The notes beneath the pieces were generated by a model, which worked only from the letters and a program-made list of their open reading frames with translations, had not been told where the DNA came from and searched no databases. Of a DNA stretch of 64,000 bases, positions 1-8,337 are shown piece after piece (position 1 is the first letter of the stretch; every line of letters starts with the position of its first letter). The position numbers and the translations under genes are program-made. Source of the stretch: Actinoallomurus sp. (GTDB lineage: Bacteria; Actinomycetota; Actinomycetes; Streptosporangiales; Streptosporangiaceae); contig JAOPYG010000461.1 of assembly GCA_025964685.1 (NCBI GenBank), positions 1 to 64,000 on the forward strand, in the 5' to 3' direction.

Positions 1-30
1 CGAGGAGCAGTGGAAGCGGAGAACCAGTGA
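1..30 (+). CDS. Possible 3' tail of an upstream gene (partial)
   Basis: One frame runs open from the window edge to a TGA at 28-30, reading RGAVEAENQ, and its stop overlaps the GTG start of the ABC ATPase as GTGA. This arrangement is typical of translationally coupled operon genes, so a gene probably lies just upstream of the window. Nine codons cannot identify the protein, and the overlap could be chance. Confidence 0.3.
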   Translation, partial: RGAVEAENQ

Positions 31-827
31 ACGTTCCACCCCCGCCTCAGACCGCCGCGCCACGCGATGACGGTGACGTCGCCGTGGCCCTGCGCGGCGT
101 GCGGAAGGTCCATGGGCGCAACGCCTCGGCCGTACGCGCACTCGACGTCGGCGACCTCGACTTCTTCAGTGGCACCTTCACCGCGGTGATGGGGCCGTCC
201 GGATCGGGCAAGAGCACCCTGCTGCACTGCGCGGCGGGGCTGGACCGGCCGAGCGCGGGCACGGTACGGCTGGCCGGGACCGACCTGGCGCAGCTGTCGG
301 AGACCGCGCTGACCAAGCAGCGCCGCACGCGGATCGGGTTCGTGTTCCAGGCTTTCAACCTTGTGCCGGCCCTGAACGTCCGGGAGAACATCCTGCTGCC
401 CTCACGGCTGGCGCACACCCGTCCGGACCGGCGCTGGCTGGCGGAGGTGGTCGAGCGGGTGGGCCTGTCGGAACGGTTGCGCCACCGCCCGGCGCAACTG
501 TCCGGCGGCGAGCAGCAGCGTGTGGCCATCGCCCGCGCCCTGTCCGTACGCCCCCAAGTGATCTTCTGTGACGAGCCGACCGGCGCGCTGGACACGACCA
601 CCGCGGCTCGGGTGCTGGAGCTGCTGCGTCAGGCGGTCGACGCCGACCGGCAGACCGTCGTCATGGTCACCCACGATCCGGTGGCGGCGTCGTACGCCGA
701 CCGCGTCGTGTTCCTGGCCGACGGCCGGATCGTCGACGACCTCGCGAGGCCGGGCGTCGAGACGATCGCCGACCGTCTCGCGCACCTGGGCGGCGCCCGC
801 GCCGGCGGCGGTGTGTCGTCATGGTGA
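27..827 (+). CDS. ABC exporter ATP-binding protein, MacB/LolD type
   Basis: This 266-residue cytoplasmic ATPase would power the FtsX-like permease that follows. It has a Walker A (GPSGSGKST, about residues 57-65), a Q-loop ([13 protein letters not shown]), the signature [15 protein letters not shown], a Walker B with catalytic Glu ([12 protein letters not shown]), a D-loop and the H-loop VTHDP. The tandem Phe-Gln-Ala-Phe Q-loop and the length are usual for the MacB/LolD/FtsE group. The GTG start has GGAG five bases upstream. Its last seven bases overlap the permease start, so the two are translationally coupled. Family members export peptides, lipoproteins or antibiotics or act in mechanotransmission; the substrate cannot be read here. 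No regulator of the pair is inside the window. Confidence 0.95.
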   Translation: MNVPPPPQTAAPRDDGDVAVALRGVRKVHGRNASAVRALDVGDLDFFSGTFTAVMGPSGSGKSTLLHCAAGLDRPSAGTVRLAGTDLAQLSETALTKQRRTRIGFVFQAFNLVPALNVRENILLPSRLAHTRPDRRWLAEVVERVGLSERLRHRPAQLSGGEQQRVAIARALSVRPQVIFCDEPTGALDTTTAARVLELLRQAVDADRQTVVMVTHDPVAASYADRVVFLADGRIVDDLARPGVETIADRLAHLGGARAGGGVSSW

Positions 828-3361
828 GGATCGCCTGGCGGATGCTGACCCAGCGTCCCGGGAGCATGATCGCGACCTTCCTGGCCCTGGGGTTCGCGGT
901 AGCGATCGTGACGACGTGCGGGGCGATGCTGGAGTCGGGCGTGCGCTACCACGGCGCCGTGTCCCGGTACGCCGCCGCGCCCGTGCTCGTCGCGACCACC
1001 CACCTCGAGCTGACCGAGGGCTCGGGGGAGGACCGCAGCACCGAGAGCACCCCGCTCCCCGAGCGCGGCCGGCTCGACGCCTCACTGCCGGGCCGGATCT
1101 CGGCGGCGCCGGGCGTACGCGCGGTCGTCACCGACGTCGCAGTGCCGGGCGGGCTCATCTCCGATGCCGGTACGGCGGCGGTGGAGCTGCACCCCTGGTC
1201 GGCGGCGCCCCTCACTCCGTTCACCCTGAAGGCGGGTGCGGCTCCGGCGGGCGGCGACCAGGTGGTCCTCGACCAGAACCTCGCCGCCGGGATCGGAGCC
1301 CGGCCCGGCCGGCAGGTACGGATCGGCCTCGCCGCGACGACACGGACGTTCACCGTCGCCGGCATCGCCGCTGCCACCGGGACGGCTCCGAAGGCTCCAA
1401 CGATCTTCCTCGACGACACGGAGGCCCGGGCCCTGTCCGGGGGTGTCGTCCAGGTCATCGGCGTCCTGCCCGCCCCGGGGACCGGGCCGAAGACGCTGGC
1501 CGAAACCGTACGTCACGCGCTCCCGCCGGCGCCCGCCCGCCTGTCCGGGGCGTACCCGCACGTCTTCTCCGGCGCCGGTCGTGGCAGCGTCGAGTCGCCC
1601 GACGTCGACAACGGACGCGAGTTCGTGATCGCCGTGTCGAGCGTCTTCGGAGGCTGCGCGCTGCTCATCGCCGTCCTGGTCATCGCCGGCACCGTGGGCC
1701 TGTCGGTCAAGCAGCGCCACCGCGACATCGCCCTGCTCCGCGCGCTCGCGGCGACTCCCCGCCAGGTGCGCCGGATGGTGGTACGCGAGGCGACGGGCCT
1801 GGGCCTGCTCGCCGCCGCCGCGGGCGTCTGGCCGGGCCTCGCGGGCGCCGACCGGCTGCGCGACCAGTTCGTCTCGCGCGGCATGGTTCCCGACACCTTC
1901 CGCACCCACCTGTCGTGGCTGCCGCCGCTCGTCGCGATGGCGTCCGCCCTGCTCATCGCGGTGGCCGCGGCCTGGACCGCCAGCCTTCGGGCCAGCCGGA
2001 TCCGGCCGACCGAGGCGCTGGCCGAGACGGCCGTCGAACGCGGCGGCGTCGGCCTCATCCGCACCGCGCTCGGACTGGTCGCGCTGGCCGGCGGGATCAC
2101 CCTCTGCGTCGTCTCCGCGTCCGTGAACGGTGACAGCGCGGCCGGCATCTCGGTCGCCACCGTGTTCACGCTGGTGGTGTCCGTCGCGTTCCTGAGCCCC
2201 CTGCTGATCCGCGCCGCCGCCGCGACGTTCGGCCGGATACTGCTCCTGGCCGGCGTCACCGGCCGGCTGGCCGCCGCCAACACCGCCACCTCGGCCCGTC
2301 GGCTGTCGGCCGTGGTCAGCTCCCTGGTCCTGGCGGTCGCGCTCGGTGGATCGCTGTGGTTCGTGCAGACCTCGGAGCTGCATGTGGCCGGCCGGCAGAG
2401 CCGCGCCGGCCTCGTGGCCGACCATGTCGTGACACCCGCCGGCCCCGGTCTGCCGCCGGAGGCGGCCGCGGCGATCCGGCGTACGGACGGCGTCGTGGCC
2501 GCCACCGGCGTCCTGCACGGCCGGCTCTTCTCACCGCAGGGCGGCTTCAGCGACTGGGCGGCCCAGGGCGTCGACCCGACCGGACTCGAGCGGACGATGA
2601 ACCTCGGCGTCACCAGCGGAAACCTCGCCGACCTGCGCGGGGACACCATCGCCCTGGACACGCTGACGGCCGGAGCGCTGCACCTGCATGTCGGCGGGCG
2701 GTTCCACGGCTGGTTCGGCGACGGCGCACCGGCCACCCTGCGGGTCGTCGCGATCTACACGCGGGGGCTCGGCTTCGCTCCGGTGAGCGTCCCGCACGAC
2801 ACTCTGCTGCCGCACACCGGCGCGGGGCTGGACGACACGCTGCTGGTGGCGACCGGCCGTCCGGGGGCCGCCGCCGCGGTACGCGCGGAACTCGGCCGGC
2901 TGGCGCCCGGCGCCACGCTGCTGGAACGCGACGCCTACCAGGTGGGCCTGGACAAGAACCTGACCGAGAACGCCTGGACCAACCAGATGGTCACCGGCGT
3001 GCTGCTGATCTACGTGGTGATCGGCGCGGTGAACACCCTCGCCCTGTACGCGCTGGGCCGCCGCCGGGAGTTCGCGGTCCTCCGCCTGTCGGGCACGACA
3101 ACGCCGCAGGTCATGCGCATGGTCCGGTTGGAGCAGGTGTTCCTTCTCGGACTGGCGCTGACCGTCGGCGCGTCGATCGCCGCGGCCACCCTGCTGCCGA
3201 TGGTCAAGGGCATCACCGGCTCGGCCACGCCGTACATCCCACCGGCCGGCTGGGCGGCGGTGATCGGCGGCGTGATCCTGCTCGGCGGCGCGGCGACGAT
3301 CGTGCCGGTCCGCCGCGTCCTCCGCACCCGCCCGGTCGACGGCATCGGCCTCCGCGAGTGA
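821..3361 (+). CDS. ABC transporter permease, FtsX/MacB family, two FtsX domains
   Basis: The 846-residue integral membrane protein pairs with the preceding ATPase. It has an N-terminal anchor (about residues 16-40), a large extracellular domain to about residue 265, three membrane segments (about 270-390) forming the first FtsX domain, further segments near 410-510, a second extracellular domain (about 520-700), and three C-terminal segments with a terminal TRPVDGIGLRE. This 10-TM architecture is the common actinobacterial form of the family, longer than the roughly 650-residue 4-TM MacB. Short cytoplasmic stretches such as KQRHRDIALLRALAATPRQVRRM and the matching RRREFAVLRLSGTTTPQVMRM are the usual coupling-helix regions. 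The ATG at 821 overlaps the ATPase gene by seven bases. The substrate is unknown. Confidence 0.93.
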   Translation: MVRIAWRMLTQRPGSMIATFLALGFAVAIVTTCGAMLESGVRYHGAVSRYAAAPVLVATTHLELTEGSGEDRSTESTPLPERGRLDASLPGRISAAPGVRAVVTDVAVPGGLISDAGTAAVELHPWSAAPLTPFTLKAGAAPAGGDQVVLDQNLAAGIGARPGRQVRIGLAATTRTFTVAGIAAATGTAPKAPTIFLDDTEARALSGGVVQVIGVLPAPGTGPKTLAETVRHALPPAPARLSGAYPHVFSGAGRGSVESPDVDNGREFVIAVSSVFGGCALLIAVLVIAGTVGLSVKQRHRDIALLRALAATPRQVRRMVVREATGLGLLAAAAGVWPGLAGADRLRDQFVSRGMVPDTFRTHLSWLPPLVAMASALLIAVAAAWTASLRASRIRPTEALAETAVERGGVGLIRTALGLVALAGGITLCVVSASVNGDSAAGISVATVFTLVVSVAFLSPLLIRAAAATFGRILLLAGVTGRLAAANTATSARRLSAVVSSLVLAVALGGSLWFVQTSELHVAGRQSRAGLVADHVVTPAGPGLPPEAAAAIRRTDGVVAATGVLHGRLFSPQGGFSDWAAQGVDPTGLERTMNLGVTSGNLADLRGDTIALDTLTAGALHLHVGGRFHGWFGDGAPATLRVVAIYTRGLGFAPVSVPHDTLLPHTGAGLDDTLLVATGRPGAAAAVRAELGRLAPGATLLERDAYQVGLDKNLTENAWTNQMVTGVLLIYVVIGAVNTLALYALGRRREFAVLRLSGTTTPQVMRMVRLEQVFLLGLALTVGASIAAATLLPMVKGITGSATPYIPPAGWAAVIGGVILLGGAATIVPVRRVLRTRPVDGIGLRE

Positions 3362-3475
3362 CAGGTCTCCCCAGGGGTCAGTCTCTGGGAGGAGTCCGAA
3401 CCGTCCCCGTGGGTGATGTGCGGGTGGACGGAAGTTCCTAACGTGGTTACCAGCAGATGCCAAGGAGGACGTGAC

Positions 3476-3679
3476 ATGAACGGTCTTTACCGTCCACGGG
3501 AGGGTCGGGTCATCGCTGGCGTGTGCGCGGGGATCGCCCGCCGATATGGTCTCGGCGCGTGGACCGTACGCTTGCTGGCGCTCATCTCCTGCGTGCTTCC
3601 CGGCCCGCAGTTCCTGATCTACATCGCACTGTGGATCATGATGCCGGACGAGCGGAAGTACGCCGCCTCGCGTCCGTGA
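3476..3679 (+). CDS. PspC-domain small membrane protein
   Basis: This is a 67-residue protein. It begins with the classical PspC signature (YRPREGRVIAGVCAGIARR, about residues 4-22), followed by a WTVR turn and one hydrophobic segment (about 30-57) ending IMMPDERK. PspC domains sit in the membrane and act in envelope-stress responses; a stand-alone domain of this size is common in actinomycetes. The ATG at 3476 is chosen because AGGAGG lies at 3463-3468. A longer in-frame start at 3413 has no such signal. The gene ends 20 bp from the convergent dehydrogenase gene. Its link to the ABC exporter upstream is not evident beyond shared direction. Confidence 0.88.
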   Translation: MNGLYRPREGRVIAGVCAGIARRYGLGAWTVRLLALISCVLPGPQFLIYIALWIMMPDERKYAASRP

Positions 3680-3700
3680 GAAGGGTCGCCCACGGGCGGC

Positions 3701-4987
3701 TCACAGGCGTTCGACGGTCGCCGACGGCGGCAGGACTCCGCGGGTGTCCAGCACCATCGTGGACCGTGTCGCGACCAGTGACAGGTCGAAGGAACGGTGC
3801 GGTTGCAGCAGGATCACCAGATCCGCCGTCACCAGCGCTTCTTCCAGGTCATGGGTCCGTGGCACGGGCACGCCGTCGGCCGACCAGTCGTCGATGAGCG
3901 GGTCGACGTACGTGACCCGCGCGCCGGCGGCGCGTAGCCGGCGGGCCAGTGGTTCGGCCGGTGACTCGCGGCGGTCGGCGATGTCGGGCTTGTAGCTCAC
4001 GCCGAGCAGCACCACGGAGGCGCCGTTGGCGCATCGGCCGTTCCGGTGCAGCAGGCGTGCGGCGCGTTCGGCCACGTACGCCGGCATCCGGTCGTTGACC
4101 TGCTGGGCGAGCTCGGCGAACTGAAACTGGTGCCCGAGCCGCCGTACCCGGTGGGACAGGTAGCTCGGATCGACCGGGATGCAGTGGCCGCCGACGCCGG
4201 GGCCGGGCCGGAACGGCTGGTAGCCGAAGGGCTTGGTGGCCGCGGCCGAGATGGTGTCCCACACGTCGATGGAGAGTTCGTCGCAGAGGATCGCGATCTC
4301 GTTGACGAGGGCGATGTTGACCTGCCGGTAGGTGTTCTCCAGCAGCTTGGCCATCTCCGCCTCACGGGTGCCGCGGACGGGCACCACCTGTTCGACGAGC
4401 TTGCCGTAGAACGCCATGGCCCGGTCGAGGCATGCCCCGGTCAGCCCACCGACGATCTTCGGCGTGTTGCGCAGGTCGTAGACCGGGTTGCCCGGGTCGA
4501 TGCGTTCGGGCGAGTAGGCGAGGTAGAAGCCGGTCCCCGCGCTCAGCCCGCTCTTCTCCAGCAGCGGGCGCACGACCTCCTCGGTGGTGCCGGGCCAGGT
4601 GGTCGACTCGAGGACGACCAGCGTGTCGGCGCGCAGCTGGTCCGCGACCATCTCCGCGGCACCGGTCACCGCTCCGAGGTCGGGCCGCCGGTCCTCGTCG
4701 AGCGGCGTGGGAACGCAGATCACCACGGTGTCGGCCGCGGCCAGGACACTCGGGTCGGAGGTGGCGCGGAACCCCTGCGCGAGCAGGGTCGCGACCTCGC
4801 CGTCGGAGATGTCATCGACGTGGGACACGCCGGCGTTCAGGTGGTTCACCAAGCCGGCGTCGATGTCGAGCCCGACGACCCGCATCCCGTTGCGGACGGC
4901 CTCGCGGACCATGGGCATCCCCACATAGCCCAGGCCGACCACGGCGAGGTCCCATTCGACGACTCTCTCGTCCGGTGCCATTTCCAT
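3701..4987 (-). CDS. UDP-N-acetylhexosamine 6-dehydrogenase (WbpA/TviB/WecC-like)
   Basis: The 428-residue NAD-dependent enzyme oxidises C6 of a UDP-sugar to the uronic acid. It has the N-terminal Rossmann motif GLGYVGMP, the catalytic-region motif GPGVGGHCIPVDPSYL with the nucleophilic Cys, and a central NTYRQVNIALVNEIAIL helix. The C-terminal domain contains GVSYKPDIADRRESPA. These details are closer to UDP-GlcNAc/UDP-ManNAc dehydrogenases than to UDP-glucose dehydrogenase. The ATG at 4987 removes 64 unconserved upstream codons and has a G-rich stretch in front of it. It is the last gene of a minus-strand run whose other members are an SDR epimerase and a glycosyltransferase, so it supplies a uronic precursor for the polysaccharide. 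The exact substrate is inferred. Confidence 0.88.
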   Translation of the reverse strand: MEMAPDERVVEWDLAVVGLGYVGMPMVREAVRNGMRVVGLDIDAGLVNHLNAGVSHVDDISDGEVATLLAQGFRATSDPSVLAAADTVVICVPTPLDEDRRPDLGAVTGAAEMVADQLRADTLVVLESTTWPGTTEEVVRPLLEKSGLSAGTGFYLAYSPERIDPGNPVYDLRNTPKIVGGLTGACLDRAMAFYGKLVEQVVPVRGTREAEMAKLLENTYRQVNIALVNEIAILCDELSIDVWDTISAAATKPFGYQPFRPGPGVGGHCIPVDPSYLSHRVRRLGHQFQFAELAQQVNDRMPAYVAERAARLLHRNGRCANGASVVLLGVSYKPDIADRRESPAEPLARRLRAAGARVTYVDPLIDDWSADGVPVPRTHDLEEALVTADLVILLQPHRSFDLSLVATRSTMVLDTRGVLPPSATVERL

Positions 4988-5033
4988 TTGCGCCCCCCCG
5001 ATTCCACGACGTTGAAGCGGACCCGAATCCCGA

Positions 5034-5987
5034 TCAGGGCATCGCACTCTCGGCGTAGGCCGGCCGCCCGCGGAACCAGGCCACCGTCCGCCGCAGGCCC
5101 TCCTCCAAGGGCACGGCCGTAGCGCCGGGGAACAGCAGGCGGAGCCGGTCGTCGGCCGCCTGCGAGTCGCGGACATCACCCGCGCGCGGCGGCCCGTGCC
5201 GTACCTCGACGGGTCCCCCCAGCACCACGCTCAGCCGCCGGCCGAGCTCCAGGACCGACACTCGGGTCCCGAACGCCAGGTTCACCGGCTCCGCGCAGGC
5301 CACCCGCCGGACCACCGCGTCGGCGAGCACCGCGGTCACCGTGCCCACGAAGGTGAAGTCGCGCGTCTGTTCCCCGTCCCCGTGGACGAGCAGTGGTTCG
5401 CCGCGCATCGCCGCGTCGATGAACGTCGGCACCACCGCCGCGTACGCGTGCCCCGCCGGTTGCAGCGGGCCGTACACGTTGAAGAAGCGGAAGGTCAGCA
5501 CCGGCAGCGCGAAGCTCGTTCCGTACGCGAGAACGTAGGCCTCGCCGGCGAGCTTGCTGGCCCCGTACGGGCTGAGCGGCCGGGTGGGCAGGTCCTCGTG
5601 CTTGGGCAGGTACGGCACGGAGCCGTAGACCGATGACGAGGAGGCCGCCACCACATGGACCGATTCACGCCGGCAGGCCTCCAGCACGCGCACCGTCCCG
5701 GTGGCGTTGACGTCGTGGCTGGCCACCGGGTCGGCCAGGGACCGGGGGACCGAAGGGCGGGCGGCCAGATGGACGACGGCGTCCGCGTCCGCCACCAGCC
5801 GGGCGACGAGCGTCGCGTCCAGGATGCTCGTCTCGACCAGCTCGGCGCCGGTGCCGTCCAGGTTCTCCGCGTGGCCGGTGCTGAGGTCGTCGAGCGCGAC
5901 GACCCGGTCGACCTCCGGCCGCTCCGCCAGCTCCCGGCACAGGTTGGCGCCGATGAAGCCGGCGCCGCCGGTGACAAGGACCCTCAT
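5034..5987 (-). CDS. UDP-sugar 4-epimerase-like SDR (WbpP/TviC-like)
   Basis: This 317-residue extended SDR has the NAD motif TGGAGFIGANL, the DLSTGHAENL loop, the SSSSVYG strand, the catalytic YGASK and the RFFNVYGPLQP substrate loop. The SRSLADP...NATGTVRVLEAC region resembles UDP-GlcNAc/UDP-GlcNAcA 4-epimerases. Next to the 6-dehydrogenase it would interconvert the uronic acid precursors (for example GlcNAcA to GalNAcA), which is inference. The start is ATG 5987, with AGGAGGT just upstream. The start overlaps the glycosyltransferase stop as ATGA (5984-5987), so the genes are translationally coupled. A dehydratase or decarboxylase role is possible but less likely. Confidence 0.82.
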   Translation of the reverse strand: MRVLVTGGAGFIGANLCRELAERPEVDRVVALDDLSTGHAENLDGTGAELVETSILDATLVARLVADADAVVHLAARPSVPRSLADPVASHDVNATGTVRVLEACRRESVHVVAASSSSVYGSVPYLPKHEDLPTRPLSPYGASKLAGEAYVLAYGTSFALPVLTFRFFNVYGPLQPAGHAYAAVVPTFIDAAMRGEPLLVHGDGEQTRDFTFVGTVTAVLADAVVRRVACAEPVNLAFGTRVSVLELGRRLSVVLGGPVEVRHGPPRAGDVRDSQAADDRLRLLFPGATAVPLEEGLRRTVAWFRGRPAYAESAMP

Positions 5988-7165
5988 CGGACCTCCTCTT
6001 TCCTTTGTACGGGCCACCAGCCCCGTTCCTCGGCGATGGACCCGTACATCCCGGTGATGTCGGAGACGAGGCGGCCGGGTCCGAACCGCTGTGTCGCGAA
6101 CGCCCGCGCCCGGCGGCCCATCTCGCGGCGAGCGGGGTCGTCGAGGAGCAGGCGCGCGGCCTGGCGGGCCAGCTCGCCGGCGTCGCACGGGGCGAGCAGG
6201 CCGGTGACACCGTCGTGCACGACCTCGGCCACGCTTCCGACGCGTGTGGCGACGACCGGTACGCCCGCCAGCCCGGCCTCGATCAGGGAGACCGGCATTC
6301 CCTCGTTGTCGGAGGTGAGCAGGGCCAGGTCGGCCGCCGCGTACACGGTCTCGACGTCGGACCGCCAGCCCACCGTCCGCATCGCGTTCCCGAACTCCCG
6401 AGCCGCCTCCGCGACCTGTCCGGCCGCGTCACCGCCCCCGCAGATCACGAACCGCACGCCGGGCACCAGCCGGCGCAGCTCGCGGGCGACCTCCATCAGC
6501 CGGTCGGGCCGCTTCACGCGGGTCAGCCGCCCGACGAACGCGACGACCGGGTCCTCACCGGGAACCCCGAGCGCGAGGCGCGCGGCGGCGCGGTCGGGCA
6601 GCGTCCCGAGCGTGGTGCCCGGCGGCACCACGGCGTACTGGCCGGGGCGGCCGATGCCGGCGGCGATGAGCTCGTCGCGCACGCGTGTGCCGACGGCGAC
6701 GAGACGGTCGCTGACCATGGCCGACATCCGTTCGGTGCCCACCACCAGCCGCGTCTTCGCCGGCGAGAAGTATCCGTACAGCAGATGCCCGTGGTAGGTG
6801 TGAACGCGCACCGGCACCCGCGCGAGCACGGCCGCGGTTCGTCCCAGCAGACCGGCCTTGGCGGTGTGGGTGTGCACGATGTGCGGCCGGAACCTCCGCA
6901 TCTCGGCGACCAGTGACGCGACCGCCCGCGCGTCGCCGGCGGGCCGCACGGAGCGGCCGAGCGTCGCCACCCGGTGCGGGATGATGTCGCGCGCGCGCAG
7001 GTCCAGGTAGTCGGCCTCGCCCGGCTCCACCACCCCGGTGTAGAGGCGCTGCTCGAACCGTTCCGGATCCAGCCCGCGCATCAGGATGCTGGTCTGGAGG
7101 GCCGGTCCGCCGACGTTCATCCGCGCGATGACGCGCATCACCCTGATGCGCTCGGTGCCGGTCAC
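5984..7165 (-). CDS. GT4-family glycosyltransferase
   Basis: The 393-residue cytoplasmic GT-B enzyme adds one sugar to the lipid-linked repeat unit. It shows the N-terminal glycine loop (MNVGGPALQ, about residues 15-23), a VHTHTAKAGLLGR strand, GRLTRVKRPDRL at the start of the C-terminal domain, and the donor-binding E-x7-E region EGMPVSLIEAG (about 300). The C-terminus EERGWWPVQRKEEVR is charged. The donor and acceptor cannot be told from sequence. The gene is coupled by ATGA overlaps to the SDR genes on both sides, placing it firmly in the precursor/assembly operon. Confidence 0.9.
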   Translation of the reverse strand: MTGTERIRVMRVIARMNVGGPALQTSILMRGLDPERFEQRLYTGVVEPGEADYLDLRARDIIPHRVATLGRSVRPAGDARAVASLVAEMRRFRPHIVHTHTAKAGLLGRTAAVLARVPVRVHTYHGHLLYGYFSPAKTRLVVGTERMSAMVSDRLVAVGTRVRDELIAAGIGRPGQYAVVPPGTTLGTLPDRAAARLALGVPGEDPVVAFVGRLTRVKRPDRLMEVARELRRLVPGVRFVICGGGDAAGQVAEAAREFGNAMRTVGWRSDVETVYAAADLALLTSDNEGMPVSLIEAGLAGVPVVATRVGSVAEVVHDGVTGLLAPCDAGELARQAARLLLDDPARREMGRRARAFATQRFGPGRLVSDITGMYGSIAEERGWWPVQRKEEVR

Positions 7166-8172
7166 GGCAGGACCAGGTCGGGGCGTGGCGCCGCCTCGCG
7201 TCGCGCGTCGGTGATGACGTCGTTCAGCACGTCGGACAGCGTGTACCGGGGCGCCCAGCCGGTCAGCGTGCGCAGCTTCGTCGTCTCGGGGACCCTGCGC
7301 TGCATGTCCTCGAAGCCGGCGCCGTACGCCTCGTCATAGGGCACCATCCGGATCCGCGAGCCGCTCTCGCAGCGCTCGATGATCGCCTCGGCGAGACGGC
7401 CGATGCTGATCTCCTCCGACGATCCGATGTTGAAGGTGTGGCCGATGGCGGCGTCGTCGTCGAGCAGCCGGAGCAGGGCCTCCACCACGTCGAGCACGTG
7501 GGCGAAACAGCGCGTCTGCCGGCCGTCCCCGAACACCGTCAGCGGCTCGTCGCGCAGGGCCTGCTGCACCAGCCTCGGGATGACCATGCCGTACGCCGCG
7601 CTCTGCCGGGCGCCGACGGTGTTGAAGAGCCGTACGACGATCGTCGGCAGGCCGCGTTCGCGGTGGTAGCAGTTGGCGAGGATCTCATCGACGGCCTTGG
7701 CGGTGCTGTAGGCCCAGCGCACGATCGACGGGCTGCCCAGGATTCGGTCGGCGGTCTCGTGCAACGGCCCGAGGGAGTTCTTCCCATAGATCTCGGACGT
7801 GCTGGCCATGAGGATCTTGCGGCGGTACCGATGCGCGGCCTCGATCACGACCTGGGAGCCGCGGATGTTGGTGGTCAGCGACTTCAGCGGCTGTTCCACC
7901 ACGAGACGGACGCCCACCGCCGCGGCCATGTGGATGACGACGTCGCACTGGTGCACCAGTTCGTCGACCACCAGTTCGTCGAGGACCGACCCGTGGACGA
8001 AATGAAATCCAGGAGCCTCGCTCGCCTCGTCCAGATTGGTCAGCCGTCCCGTCTGGAGATTGTCCAGAGCGACAACCGAGTCACCACGGGCTAAAAGCGC
8101 ATTGACAAGATAGGAACCGATGAAACCGGCTCCGCCCGTCACCAAATACTTCGTCTCGGTCCTGTCCGCCAT
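7162..8172 (-). CDS. NAD-dependent sugar epimerase/dehydratase (extended SDR)
   Basis: This 336-residue SDR is the first gene of the minus-strand sugar operon. Motifs are TGGAGFIGSYL near the N-terminus, DNLQTGRLTNL, STSEIYGKNS, the catalytic YSTAK and RLFNTVGARQS. The C-terminal half contains FGDGRQTRCFAHVLDVVEAL and FNIGSSEEISI, typical of UDP-glucuronate decarboxylase and GDP/UDP-sugar epimerase relatives. The insertion ILGSPSIVRWAYSTAK is seen in the decarboxylase/ArnA-like branch. Either decarboxylation (to a pentose) or 4-epimerisation is possible, and the product is not fixed by the sequence. The ATG at 8172 has GAGAGGG about 7-13 bases upstream. It diverges from the polymerase gene across a 165-bp promoter region. 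Confidence 0.83.
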   Translation of the reverse strand: MADRTETKYLVTGGAGFIGSYLVNALLARGDSVVALDNLQTGRLTNLDEASEAPGFHFVHGSVLDELVVDELVHQCDVVIHMAAAVGVRLVVEQPLKSLTTNIRGSQVVIEAAHRYRRKILMASTSEIYGKNSLGPLHETADRILGSPSIVRWAYSTAKAVDEILANCYHRERGLPTIVVRLFNTVGARQSAAYGMVIPRLVQQALRDEPLTVFGDGRQTRCFAHVLDVVEALLRLLDDDAAIGHTFNIGSSEEISIGRLAEAIIERCESGSRIRMVPYDEAYGAGFEDMQRRVPETTKLRTLTGWAPRYTLSDVLNDVITDARREAAPRPDLVLP

Positions 8173-8337
8173 GACACGCCCTCTCGAAATTCCAGGTGGC
8201 CAGCGAAGATGCGGATACCCTTCGTGATCACGTAGTCACATCAGGCTAGGTGCTGGTGATCAAAAAGTGGGTCATCAGGTCACCCGGCCACGACATCTCT
8301 TGGCGCGTATCAAAAAGGCGCCGACGGGCAGGGGAAG
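8173..8337. promoter_or_regulatory. Divergent intergenic region with repeated ATCAAAAAG
   Basis: This 165-bp gap separates two divergent polysaccharide operons and must hold both promoters. ATCAAAAAG occurs twice on the plus strand (8259-8267 and 8309-8317), starts 50 bp apart, about five helical turns. The first copy lies in GGTGATCAAAAAG, which recurs upstream of crtI. No textbook -35/-10 pair is obvious. Confidence 0.4.

Noticed and set aside
1082-2518. 478-codon minus-strand frame inside the FtsX permease gene
   Set aside because: It has the Arg/Gly/Ala-rich, low-complexity make-up of an antisense shadow of a high-GC gene, no domain motifs and no ribosome binding site.
5988-6188. 67-codon upstream extension of the epimerase at 5034-5987
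   Set aside because: A perfect AGGAGGT and the conserved MRVLVTGGAGFIG start lie at 5987.
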